The notes beneath the pieces are model-generated. The model did no database searches. It had not been told where the DNA came from and was given only the letters and a program-made list of their open reading frames with translations. From an archaeon HR01 (GTDB taxonomy: Archaea; Thermoproteota; Nitrososphaeria_A; Caldarchaeales; Caldarchaeaceae), in contig BEHD01000006.1 of NCBI GenBank assembly GCA_002898355.1, forward strand, positions 1 through 64,000: 64,000 nucleotides of DNA, written 5' to 3'. This document shows positions 1 to 6,871 of this stretch, piece after piece. Positions within the stretch are counted from its first letter, which is position 1, and each line of letters begins with the position of its first letter. The translations under genes and the position numbers were made by a program.

Positions 1-908
1 TTATGCCTAATGCTTCAATAATCCTGAGAAAGTCCCTAGGAAATCTATATTTCTTTGGTTTATGTATAATCAATCTCCCTTTGGTAAAAATGTCTATACT
101 ACGTTATTAATGAAGATTCGTTATATCTTACAGTGGACCTTAAAAACTCTTAAATCGCGTTCGTTTATTCGCTCTTAATTCAGATGTTGTGGGTTGTTTT
201 ATACGTTATGTCTTAGTAGCGTGGACACACCGCTCTCATCTAGACGGCGTTAAGCCTGTATCATGCCTCTTACCCACACAAGATAGACAACTAGGAATAA
301 GGCTAGGGATAGGAACGAGGTCATAAACTAGATTGTTATGAGTAACTGATATATGGGGACTGGTGAGGAAGCTGCAAAGAGGGGGGCTGCTTCTTCCGGC
401 CTGTGAAAAACGAGAATGGAGCAGCAGCTAATGGAAGTGGGAATAGGGCCTTAGGCCCAAGCCCCATAACCCTGTCTCTTAACCTTCGGATCTTATCACC
501 AGCTAGAGCAACAGTATTCAACATGCCAGTAACAACTGTTGAAGCTGTAAGTGAGGGTAAGATAACTTAGGACAGGGTCTCAGTTTTATACACTGCCACA
601 GGACTCCAGTAAACATCGCATGAAACAGCCAGCCTACTGGGTGCCGAGCTGTAGGTTGTGAGGATAAAATACGAAGAGATAAAAAGAGATAAAAAAGGAT
701 AACACACTAACCGCCACGATTATCCTCATGGCCTCCAACGCTCGCCTCATCTATCTCCAGTAGCTCTACCGTCTCTAATGGATTACTTCCACTACTCAGG
801 GAAGTATATATCCTCCTCTGCTCCGTTAATGTGCTTAGGTCTAGGTTTCTAGGAGCAGAGCCGTCACCAATCCGCCCTATCTTACGAGTCCCCCATCTCC
901 TATGATAT
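1..908. other. AT-rich region without a convincing gene
   Basis: No open frame here has a recognisable protein signature. The base composition is clearly more AT-rich than the gene-dense DNA after 5 kb. A minus-strand frame at about 1-85 could be the 5' end of a gene leaving the left edge (read backwards it contains RLIIHKPKKYRFPRDFLR), but it has no ATG and cannot be assigned. A purine-rich tract with repeated GAGATAAAAA units lies near 675-700. The stretch borders a truncated rtcB, so it may be rearranged or decayed DNA. Confidence 0.5.
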
Positions 909-1508
909 ATGGTAAAGGGCCTCGGATGGTTCAACAACATACAGGAGGAGGCGCGGTCTTCTCAGACATCTCCTAATACCAGTTATAGTTCTTCCAGTCC
1001 TTTGAGCAGTCACGAAAAATCAACTTTCCCATCCGTCTACTCCCATATTTCGGGAGTAGAACTCGAGAAGCATAAGGTTGATGGGAGCGACCGTGATGTC
1101 TTCGTCCACCGTAAGGGCGCTACACGAAGTTTTCCAGCTGGCCACCCCCTCATCCCTCAGGCGTATAGGGAGGTGGGGCAGCCGGTCCTCATACCGGGCT
1201 CTATGGGAACAGCTAGCTGGGTTCTGCTGGGCAGTGAGAAGGCTATGAGCCTCAGCTTCGGCAGCACAGCCCACGGTGCGGGGCGGGAGATGAGCCGGAG
1301 CGGTGCTAAGCGGCGTTACCGGGGTGACCAGGTCTTGAGGGAGTTGGAGAGTCGTGGCATCTACGTGAAGGGTGATAGTATGGAGACTGTGGTGGAGGAG
1401 GTGGATGCTGCATACAAGTCTGTGGATGAGGTGGTGGAGGTCAGCCACCAGGTTGGGATTGGGACCAAGGTTGCCCGGTTGGTTCCCATAGGTGTGGTCA
1501 AGGGCTGA
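909..1508 (+). pseudogene. rtcB: 3' remnant of RNA ligase RtcB
   Basis: From about residue 44 the translation matches only the C-terminal third of RtcB, the archaeal 3'-phosphate RNA ligase that joins tRNA exons after intron removal. Visible blocks are VHRKGATRSF, VGQPVLIPGSMGTAS, the FGSTAHGAGR block whose His carries the GMP adduct, and the terminal KVARLVPIGVVKG. RtcB is normally about 480 residues; the N-terminal two thirds, including the metal-binding Cys and His residues, are missing. The first 40 or so residues (Ser-rich, from a GTG- or ATG-type start region) show no RtcB similarity, and nothing upstream to position 1 restores it. It cannot be an active ligase on its own. It may be a decayed copy, one side of a rearrangement, or half of a split gene whose other half is elsewhere. 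The opposite-strand frame at 1020-1520 is a shadow. Confidence 0.8.
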
Positions 1509-1773
1509 GACGGCTGTCAACCCGCATCCCCATCTTCAGCTCCCTCTCCAGCTCCAGAAGCCTCTCCTCATGGGAGAGCAGTGATGACATCGTGAAGAGG
1601 TCGAAGACGTCTCTATCAGGGTAGGCCATGCCGGCGTGGATGTATCGGAAGGCACGGTCCACCAGCCCTTCGAAAGCCCTCCTCTCATGGGCTAGAAGAG
1701 CCTGTCTGAAGCCCTTCCACCTCTCCATCTCCAGCTGCAGTCTCTGCCTATAGGTTAGGGTTGTCCTCCCCAT
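1498..1773 (-). CDS. small conserved-looking hypothetical protein
   Basis: A 91-residue charged protein with an ATG start and no recognised family. It is predicted almost entirely helical, with Arg/Glu-rich segments such as RLQLEMERWKGFRQALLAHE near the start and SHEERLLELERELKMGM near the end. It has no signal peptide, membrane segment or cysteine motif. Its stop overlaps the convergent rtcB remnant by 11 bp. A weak TATA-like element lies about 45-55 bases upstream, near 1820. Amino acid use is normal for a soluble archaeal protein, which is the main reason for accepting it. Function unknown. Confidence 0.6.
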   Translation of the reverse strand: MGRTTLTYRQRLQLEMERWKGFRQALLAHERRAFEGLVDRAFRYIHAGMAYPDRDVFDLFTMSSLLSHEERLLELERELKMGMRVDSRLSP

Positions 1774-1875
1774 CTCCCAGAAAATCTCTGGGTGGGAGAT
1801 GTAGATAAGTTGGAGAGGTGTCCGAAAGTGGAGTCCTTATATCGTGGATGCCTCGGAGCCCTAGGCCAGACCCTT

Positions 1876-3171
1876 CTAGGCCCTCTGGGATACGTAGATG
1901 CTATACCTCGTCTCATCGGAGGCCTTGGCCGACAGCCTCACGGCGGAGTAGCCGTCCAGGATAGCTTCACCCCATCCGCCGGATTCTATCTCCAGAGTCG
2001 AGATGTGACGCCAGAGCTTTCCGTTGTCGGTGTCGGCGAGGATGCTGTATGTGGCGTATAGGTCTAAAGCCAGCAGTCCTCCCCCCTCGTTTCTACAAAC
2101 TATTCTGGTCTCACTCCACTCAGCTGTCTCGATGGGTGGGTCGAGGTATTCAGGCTCCAGCCCCGCACGCCTACCCCAGGCCAGAACCCAGAAGAACCTG
2201 CCGCTCCTAGGTATCTCGAGGAGCTGGTAGACCGATGAGCTGGCCGAGCCACCCCAGTCTATGAAACCTATCGAGCCATCCAACATCTCGAAGACGTGGG
2301 TTGTCTCATAGAGCCCCAGGGCTGACGGCCTGTACAACTCGGCTCCGCCCACGATAGTGAACGGCTTCACAATACCCCACCTCGGTCTACAGTCTCTATC
2401 CACCGCCAACAGCCCTCCACCCGCCTCCTGGTTGAAGACTGTGAGGTTGCCGCCCAGCTCCGCCAGACCCGTCCTAATGGCTGCGTGGGGCTTGAGGGTG
2501 AAGGTCACGTTCCTAGTGCTGTCCAGCGGCGGGCAGGACCAGGCTATCTCCCCGGTCTCCTCATCCAGCTCGTAGACACCGCTGAAAGACTGGTTCACAG
2601 CCACAAGTATATCCCCTCCGTAGCTGTTGCTGTGTATGCGGCTGGGTGTGAAGCCTCCAATCCTCGAGAGCTTAGCCACACCGGGGCCGAAACTCCTGCT
2701 CCAGACGACTCCGCCATCCACTCTGACACGCCGCACATACCCCGCCGAGTAGTCGGTGATGATAAGCCCCTCACCATCGGATGTGGGCATGGCGTCATGG
2801 GACCATCGGGCGTCGTCCGGCCTCATACTCCACTTCACCGACCCCGTCACCCTATCCACCACTGTGAAGCGATTATCCATGTCGGCGCAGATTATGTCGC
2901 CGGGGACCGCCTTTAGAGCGGGCAGCTTCTCGGTTACCATCCGGGCTATGTGGGGGTTGGATTTTATGGTGTCACCGCCCACCCTATGCTCCCAGACTAT
3001 CTTACCCCTCTCCAGGTCGTAGATGAATGCCGAACGCCGTGTGTGGGGGTCAGCCATAACTAGAACCTCCGAGCCCGTGACAGGGTCTTCCACGTGTTCG
3101 GCGTAGTGGGGTGTGAAGCCCCTCCTAGAGAATAGTCGGCGGCAGAGCGCTCCGCCAATCCTGAAGTCCAC
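1876..3171 (-). CDS. PQQ-like beta-propeller protein (arylsulfotransferase-like fold)
   Basis: A 431-residue protein starting at GTG. It has repeated blade-like units in which a strand with GEIAW, GSVKW, GKIVWEH or GKLWRH follows an Asp- or Gly-rich turn (DLERGKIVWEH, DRVTGSVKW, DEETGEIAW, DTDNGKLWRH). This is the pattern of PQQ-enzyme-like and arylsulfotransferase-like propellers. No secretion signal is visible, so it is probably cytoplasmic or carried by a partner. The gene lies 17 bases downstream of a small two-TM protein gene on the same strand, with a good promoter before that gene, so the two are probably co-transcribed. Ligand and reaction cannot be predicted; the PQQ-binding residues of true quinoprotein dehydrogenases are not evident. 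Confidence 0.75.
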   Translation of the reverse strand: MDFRIGGALCRRLFSRRGFTPHYAEHVEDPVTGSEVLVMADPHTRRSAFIYDLERGKIVWEHRVGGDTIKSNPHIARMVTEKLPALKAVPGDIICADMDNRFTVVDRVTGSVKWSMRPDDARWSHDAMPTSDGEGLIITDYSAGYVRRVRVDGGVVWSRSFGPGVAKLSRIGGFTPSRIHSNSYGGDILVAVNQSFSGVYELDEETGEIAWSCPPLDSTRNVTFTLKPHAAIRTGLAELGGNLTVFNQEAGGGLLAVDRDCRPRWGIVKPFTIVGGAELYRPSALGLYETTHVFEMLDGSIGFIDWGGSASSSVYQLLEIPRSGRFFWVLAWGRRAGLEPEYLDPPIETAEWSETRIVCRNEGGGLLALDLYATYSILADTDNGKLWRHISTLEIESGGWGEAILDGYSAVRLSAKASDETRYSIYVSQRA

Positions 3172-3188
3172 GGGCTCTGAAGGCTGTG

Positions 3189-3353
3189 CTACCTTCTTAA
3201 AAAGCCTAGCGTGACACCTACCAACACAGCCCCTATGACGAGAAGTAGCAGCCCCACCAGCTCTATCAACAGCCTCCAGCTTAGGGCTACACCTGCAAGG
3301 GCTAGGACTATCCCTAGAATAAGCAGGGCTATGGGGCGTGCGGCCGAGGGCAT
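3189..3353 (-). CDS. small two-helix membrane protein
   Basis: A 54-residue frame starting at ATG (3353). The sequence begins MPSAARPIALLILGIVLALA and ends GVTLGFLRR. It has two hydrophobic helices (about residues 7-24 and 28-52) separated by SWRL, and a positively charged C-terminus. It directly precedes the propeller gene with a 17-base gap. A TATA box (ATATAAAA on the minus strand, 3383-3390) sits 30-37 bases upstream, as expected for a short-leader archaeal gene. The promoter, operon position and clean hydrophobic pattern support a real gene. It could anchor the propeller protein at the membrane, but that is inference. Confidence 0.6.
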   Translation of the reverse strand: MPSAARPIALLILGIVLALAGVALSWRLLIELVGLLLLVIGAVLVGVTLGFLRR

Positions 3354-3382
3354 AGGGCTCCAGTATGATGCGACGATATAAC

Positions 3383-3390
3383 TTTTATAT
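3383..3390 (-). promoter_or_regulatory. TATA box for the small membrane protein/propeller operon
   Basis: Minus-strand ATATAAAA, 30-37 bases before the ATG at 3353. Spacing fits an archaeal promoter with a transcript start a few bases before the ATG. Confidence 0.6.
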
Positions 3391-3719
3391 GGTTAGTGGG
3401 GTAACTATTGTTCTTTTTTAGTATCTATGCTGATGTTACTCTGTAACCCCGGGAATAAAAACCCAGATAGCAACTATACGAGGAAATCTTCGGAGACATA
3501 CGTATAGACATCGGCCAGCAGAGCCCCCAAAACTTCTCCAATCATCAAGCTCATGTCCAAGCCTCTCCCTATACGAGGCCATAAACACACTAACGTGGGG
3601 ACCTACATAAGCTGAGAGAGTGGTGCGAAAGTGTAGTGTCTAGCACTTCAAGCACCTTTCCGGCATTACTTCATTGAGTTCGATGAATCGATATATGAGG
3701 GGTGGCGACATCGTATGTG

Positions 3720-3881
3720 ATGGTTCTGAAGGTGTTGGCTATTGTCTTCGGAGCCCTGCTGCTTGTGTTTGGGCTAGTCGGCTACAATGTTTACTGGCTG
3801 GCCACGAGGATGGCAGAGTCGAACGGCTCGGGCTGGCTGAGCGGCCTAGGGCTAGCGCTATTGATGCGATGTGGGAGGTAA
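3720..3881 (+). CDS. small single-TM membrane protein
   Basis: A 53-residue frame starting at ATG 3720 and beginning MVLKVLAIVFGALLLVFGLV. One strong N-terminal membrane helix (residues 2-26) is followed by a short hydrophilic tail. Its stop codon lies just before the most likely start of the downstream six-helix membrane protein, so the two may be translationally linked. A longer overlapping frame from 3674 gives a compositionally odd N-terminus here, while this frame has a normal membrane-protein composition. No family recognised. Confidence 0.5.
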   Translation: MVLKVLAIVFGALLLVFGLVGYNVYWLATRMAESNGSGWLSGLGLALLMRCGR

Positions 3882-3916
3882 GCTTAATTCTAGGGTTTGG
3901 TAATGTAGTGGGGTAT

Positions 3917-4471
3917 ATGAGGGTTGAGGTGACTACTATCACCTATGCTGTGGCTGGACTTGTAACAGTATCATGGTCTATAAGCAGGGCTGTGGAAGGG
4001 ATATATAACATCTATGACGTGGTGATGGATTCTGCTGCCATTGTGTGGGTGGTATCATCCTATATGAGTATTAAGTCTAAACAGGTGCAACATCCCTTTG
4101 CTGCTCTCATGTCATTAGTTCTTCTATGGCTTCTTTTCATTACAATATCATATGAGCTGGAATTAACCGGTTTTGGTACGTATATGCCATTGCGTTTACC
4201 TCCCATTGTCTATGGTTATGCGGGTCTGCTCATTTTTGTTTGCTACGTAGCGTATAGGGATGGGGCTACAAAGCCGCCAGCATATGTAAATATCCTAACG
4301 CGGCTGTTCGTAGCCATACCACTCTTCCTGTGGTTTCTGCAAATCGTAATCGGATACTCTTATGGTTTCATTGAAGGCTACTCCCCTCCCATATGGTTGT
4401 TGCTCTTTGCAATTATACTCCTCATTTTAGCTATTCGAATAATACACAGAATAAAGACTATCTACAAATAG
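3917..4471 (+). CDS. six-TM integral membrane protein, unknown function
   Basis: An uncharacterised hydrophobic protein of 184 residues from ATG 3917. About six membrane helices are visible, including AALMSLVLLWLLFITISYEL, PIVYGYAGLLIFVCYVAY, a helix around LFVAIPLFLWFLQIVIGY, and IWLLLFAIILLILAIRII, ending in a basic RIKTIYK tail. The frame is open further upstream to 3674, but that extension is not protein-like and overlaps the small membrane protein at 3720-3881; ATG 3869 is another possible start. Base composition is more AT-rich than most neighbours. No enzymatic motif is visible. Confidence 0.6.
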   Translation: MRVEVTTITYAVAGLVTVSWSISRAVEGIYNIYDVVMDSAAIVWVVSSYMSIKSKQVQHPFAALMSLVLLWLLFITISYELELTGFGTYMPLRLPPIVYGYAGLLIFVCYVAYRDGATKPPAYVNILTRLFVAIPLFLWFLQIVIGYSYGFIEGYSPPIWLLLFAIILLILAIRIIHRIKTIYK

Positions 4472-4770
4472 TTTAGTTTTATTATCACGGACCTGTATCT
4501 TCTCCGAGGATATCCGCCGTCAGACCCGTTATGCCCTTAGATGGTTTGGATGGGTTGTTCCTTGGCTAACCGGCTGTTTCTCATGAGGCTAGGTAGGATA
4601 TCAATGGTAGCAGCGACCTATACCTATCATCATCCGCCTGCTGAGCCCTTCTCCTCCTACACCATACACACATACAACGAGGACTATGCCGCCTGCCCAT
4701 AAAACACCATGTAGAACATCCCTATTATCACTAGGACTGGAGCGTGCAGGAATCCTAGTGTCCGGATAAC
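4472..4770. other. intergenic, no supported gene
   Basis: Short frames exist on both strands, including a minus-strand 73-codon frame from 4822, but none has protein-like composition or a promoter. I see only the promoter of the following RNA candidate at its right end. Confidence 0.5.
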
Positions 4771-4772
4771 GT

Positions 4773-4780
4773 CTTAAATA
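4773..4780 (+). promoter_or_regulatory. TATA box for structured RNA candidate
   Basis: CTTAAATA on the plus strand. It predicts transcription from about 4800-4806, just before a run of strong RNA helices. Confidence 0.5.
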
Positions 4781-4799
4781 CCAAAACTTAGGGTCTAAA

Positions 4800-5052
4800 A
4801 GTATCGAAGTTGCAGAAGACATTACTCCAGCAAATCTGGTTGACAGTCCGACGGGAAGCCCAAAAGAGGCTGGCAGGCATACCGGCCCAACAGGGATAAA
4901 ACCCGTAGGCCGGTATGACTAACTTTTGGACGTCCCAGCATTTTGCTGGATACGACCCCACCTAAGACGTCCGGCCTCTTTTTTGTTTCCTAGGTGTTGT
5001 TTGGTGGATGCCTGCCAGCCGACCACTCCTCCTATTTTTTCCCTTCTTTTCT
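4800..5052 (+). ncRNA. structured RNA candidate upstream of the moaD-like gene
   Basis: No frame here is convincing as protein, but several perfect inverted repeats nest together. Helix A: 4868-4880 (GGCTGGCAGGCAT) with 5008-5020, 13 bp. Helix B: 4878-4887 (CATACCGGCC) with 4908-4917, 10 bp, with an inner GGG/CCC pairing. Helix C: 4928-4934 (GGACGTC) with 4966-4972, enclosing hairpin 4935-4940/4944-4949 (CCAGCA/TGCTGG). Helix D: 4862-4870 (AAAAGAGGC) with 4974-4982, followed by a T run at 4979-4984. Helices A and D share bases 4868-4870 and so exclude each other, as in a conformational switch. A TATA box precedes it, and T-rich tracts at 5034-5053 could terminate it. I do not recognise RNase P, SRP RNA or a known riboswitch. 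Ends are approximate. Confidence 0.55.
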
Positions 5053-5063
5053 ATTGCGAGTTT

Positions 5064-5072
5064 ATCTTAAAT
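5064..5072 (+). promoter_or_regulatory. TATA box for the moaD-like gene
   Basis: ATCTTAAAT, 28-36 bases before the TTG start at 5100. It implies that the moaD/cgi121 pair has its own promoter separate from the RNA candidate. Confidence 0.45.
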
Positions 5073-5099
5073 CATGGGTATGCCGTTATACATGGTGGC

Positions 5100-5372
5100 T
5101 TGAGGGTGGAGCTTGTGGGTCATCTAAGACATGAGGCAGGCACAGACACGTTAGAGTTCAGCCTCGGCGGCCCAGCCACCTTGCTGGAGGTTCTACACAA
5201 ACTCCCAGAGAAGCTACGGCGGTATGTTCTCAGGGGAGAGGATGAGATAGCACCCGGCCTGCTGATACTCGTAAACGGCGCAGACGTGAAATCTTTCGGC
5301 GGCCCCCGATACGTTGTCTACGATGAAGACACCGTCACCATAATCCCAGCTATTCACGGTGGTATCCCTTGA
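5100..5372 (+). CDS. MoaD/ThiS/Urm1-like sulfur-carrier or ubiquitin-like protein
   Basis: A beta-grasp protein of 90 residues from TTG 5100 (LRVELVGHLRHEAG...). The family shares the N-terminal beta hairpin, a central helix (TLLEVLHKLPEKLRRYVL) and a C-terminal strand ending in Gly-Gly. In MoaD and Urm1/SAMP proteins the terminal GG is adenylated and thiocarboxylated for molybdopterin or tRNA sulfur transfer, or joined to lysines. Here the last residues are IIPAIHGGIP, so two residues follow the diglycine. Unless trimmed, this C-terminus could not be activated. The frame is open far upstream through the RNA candidate, but that part is not protein-like. The stop overlaps the start of cgi121, indicating one operon. 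A role in Moco synthesis or in a Urm1-like system cannot be separated from sequence alone. Confidence 0.75.
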   Translation: MRVELVGHLRHEAGTDTLEFSLGGPATLLEVLHKLPEKLRRYVLRGEDEIAPGLLILVNGADVKSFGGPRYVVYDEDTVTIIPAIHGGIP

Positions 5373-5914
5373 GGATAATGGTCTTCAACAAGGGCGTGGC
5401 AGCGGTGTTTCTGGTGGATGTCGGCCGTCTGGTGGATGTGGAAGACCTTCTTGAGAAGGTTAGGGGGTTGGGGGCTGGATGCGAGGTGCAGATATTCAAC
5501 CCCGAGATGGTGGTGGACTGGACCCATCTGGAGGCCGCCTACGTGGCCGCCGTCTTGTCTATCAACTCCGGAGCCGCCAAGTCAAGGAGTCTGGGATACG
5601 AGTTCCTATGTAGGCTGGCGGCCACCACCCAGGTATCCAAGGCGATAGAGACTGTGGGGATAAGGCCCGGCTCCGGTGTTGTCGGTGTGATAGTGCTGGG
5701 TGAAGACGTTGAAGCCGTTTCATCCAAGGCCCGGAAGATACTGGAGGGGCTGGGGGCTGCCGAGGCGGAGCTCAGGCCTTCATGGGAGAAGACCGAGAAG
5801 ATAGCACGGGCCCACTCAATACAGGATATGCAGCTGGAGAGGATACAGGCCCCCAATAAGATGGATGCGGCCAGGCTGGCCATCATCCAGAAGATATCCT
5901 CCTCCCTACTCTAA
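5369..5914 (+). CDS. cgi121: KEOPS complex subunit Cgi121
   Basis: A 181-residue protein resembling Cgi121/TPRKB, the KEOPS subunit that binds the tRNA 3' end and supports Kae1-catalysed transfer of threonylcarbamoyl to A37 (t6A). The typical core is visible: HLEAAYVAAVLSINSGAAKS, then LCRLAATTQVSKAIETVGI and GSGVVGVIVLG. The C-terminal tail (about 40 residues, Lys/Gln/Met-rich) is longer than the minimal fold. TTG 5369 overlaps the moaD-like stop; ATG 5378 is an alternative start. The gene runs into the convergent tsaC gene with a 9-bp overlap at the 3' ends, so both halves of t6A synthesis sit together. Assignment rests on motif resemblance. Confidence 0.75.
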   Translation: MRIMVFNKGVAAVFLVDVGRLVDVEDLLEKVRGLGAGCEVQIFNPEMVVDWTHLEAAYVAAVLSINSGAAKSRSLGYEFLCRLAATTQVSKAIETVGIRPGSGVVGVIVLGEDVEAVSSKARKILEGLGAAEAELRPSWEKTEKIARAHSIQDMQLERIQAPNKMDAARLAIIQKISSSLL

Positions 5915-6529
5915 TATCTTGTAGGGTGTGGAGGAGAGCCTGGCCTTCAGCTCTTGAAGGCTTACAGCCCCCTCCCTAACAACCTCGATATCCCCGCCCC
6001 GAAGCCTGATGACTGTGGACGGCCTCCCATACCTTGTGGCTCCGGTATCCACAACCATGTCCACACCCCTCTTCAATTCGTCGGGTATGGCGTCGGGGCT
6101 GGCGGCAGGAGGCATACCGCTTATGTTGGCGCTGGTACCGAGCAACGGCGTCCCCGAAAGCCTCATAATCTCCAAGACTGTGAGGTCTGCAGGGATTCTC
6201 ACACCTACGGTAGGCTCGCCGAAAGTTACAATTTCAGGCACATCATCCCTTTTCTCCGCAACGATAGTTACCGGGCCAGGCCACAGGATATAGCCTAGGT
6301 AAAGCTCCTTCTCCGAGAGGTGGCAGACCCTCCCCAAGTCCTCAAGACTGGCCGCCAGAACAGGGTGGGGTTTTCTCTCACGCCTTTTCAGGTTCACCAC
6401 ACGCTGGACTGCGGCCTCGTCGAATGGGTTGCAGCCGATACCGTAAACCGTGTCCGTCGGATAGATGATCACCCCACCCTCCCTAACTATCCTCGCCGCC
6501 TCCTCAACCCTACTCCGTAGAAAGCTCAT
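5906..6529 (-). CDS. tsaC: L-threonylcarbamoyladenylate synthase (TsaC/YrdC type)
   Basis: A 207-residue YrdC-fold enzyme that makes threonylcarbamoyl-AMP from threonine, bicarbonate and ATP for the t6A modification of ANN-decoding tRNAs. The N-terminus has GGVIIYPTDTVYGIGCNPFD. The RNA/nucleotide-binding block NLKRRERKPHPVL follows, and the ATP-site signature LLGTSANISG lies near residue 130. Length matches the short TsaC form; the extra C-terminal Sua5 domain of many archaeal homologues is absent. Its start overlaps the stop of the upstream zinc-ribbon gene by 4 bp, indicating an operon. It converges on the KEOPS gene cgi121, which acts in the next step. Confidence 0.9.
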   Translation of the reverse strand: MSFLRSRVEEAARIVREGGVIIYPTDTVYGIGCNPFDEAAVQRVVNLKRRERKPHPVLAASLEDLGRVCHLSEKELYLGYILWPGPVTIVAEKRDDVPEIVTFGEPTVGVRIPADLTVLEIMRLSGTPLLGTSANISGMPPAASPDAIPDELKRGVDMVVDTGATRYGRPSTVIRLRGGDIEVVREGAVSLQELKARLSSTPYKILE

Positions 6530-6858
6530 GTTCTCCGGCTGTCATCCACCACAATCACGGATAGATGGTTTAGGTGGCAGGGAGGCCCATCCACCAGCCA
6601 CAGATAGCTGGGGTACAGACATGGCCTGCCGCCCGACATGTTGAGACATTTTACAGGAGTCCCCCTCTCAACCTTCTTCCACCCACCGTCAGAGCATACA
6701 GGACATGAGGACTCACCCCGCCTCAGATAGATGTGGCTGGACTCCCTGTTGCCGCACATCACCCACAACCCCAACTCATGACCCTTCGAACATCTCGGCG
6801 TCTCCACCCTAAGCAGGCTGTATGGAACCCTCTCACCGCACACAGGGCAGCTAACCAT
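6526..6858 (-). CDS. multi-cysteine zinc-ribbon protein
   Basis: A 110-residue soluble protein with paired cysteines: CPVCGERV at residues 4-11, Cys23 and Cys35 (RCSKGHELGLWVMCG), CPVC near residue 53, Cys70 and Cys79 (KCLNMSGGRPC), and Cys94 in PPCHLNH. This fits two or more zinc-binding ribbons. It overlaps the tsaC start by 4 bp and lies 13 bases downstream of ilvE on the same strand, so it is read as part of that unit. A nucleic-acid-binding role next to a tRNA modification gene is possible but unproven. No named family is recognised. Confidence 0.65.
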   Translation of the reverse strand: MVSCPVCGERVPYSLLRVETPRCSKGHELGLWVMCGNRESSHIYLRRGESSCPVCSDGGWKKVERGTPVKCLNMSGGRPCLYPSYLWLVDGPPCHLNHLSVIVVDDSRRT

Positions 6859-6871
6859 AGATGAGACACAC

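Noticed and set aside
336-524. 62-codon minus-strand frame in the AT-rich left end
   Set aside because: No promoter, no protein-like pattern and no recognised motif.
1020-1520. 166-codon minus-strand frame opposite the rtcB remnant
   Set aside because: The plus strand here matches RtcB block by block; the opposite frame is His/Leu-rich with no family resemblance.
4601-4822. 73-codon minus-strand frame with one hydrophobic segment
   Set aside because: Its start lies in the RNA candidate, it lacks a promoter and the rest of its composition is not protein-like.
4800-5052. RNase P RNA or SRP RNA
   Set aside because: The conserved core motifs of either RNA could not be found.
4926-5099. N-terminal extension of the moaD-like frame
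   Set aside because: It crosses the RNA helices and the moaD promoter and has no beta-grasp similarity; TTG 5100 fits the family start.
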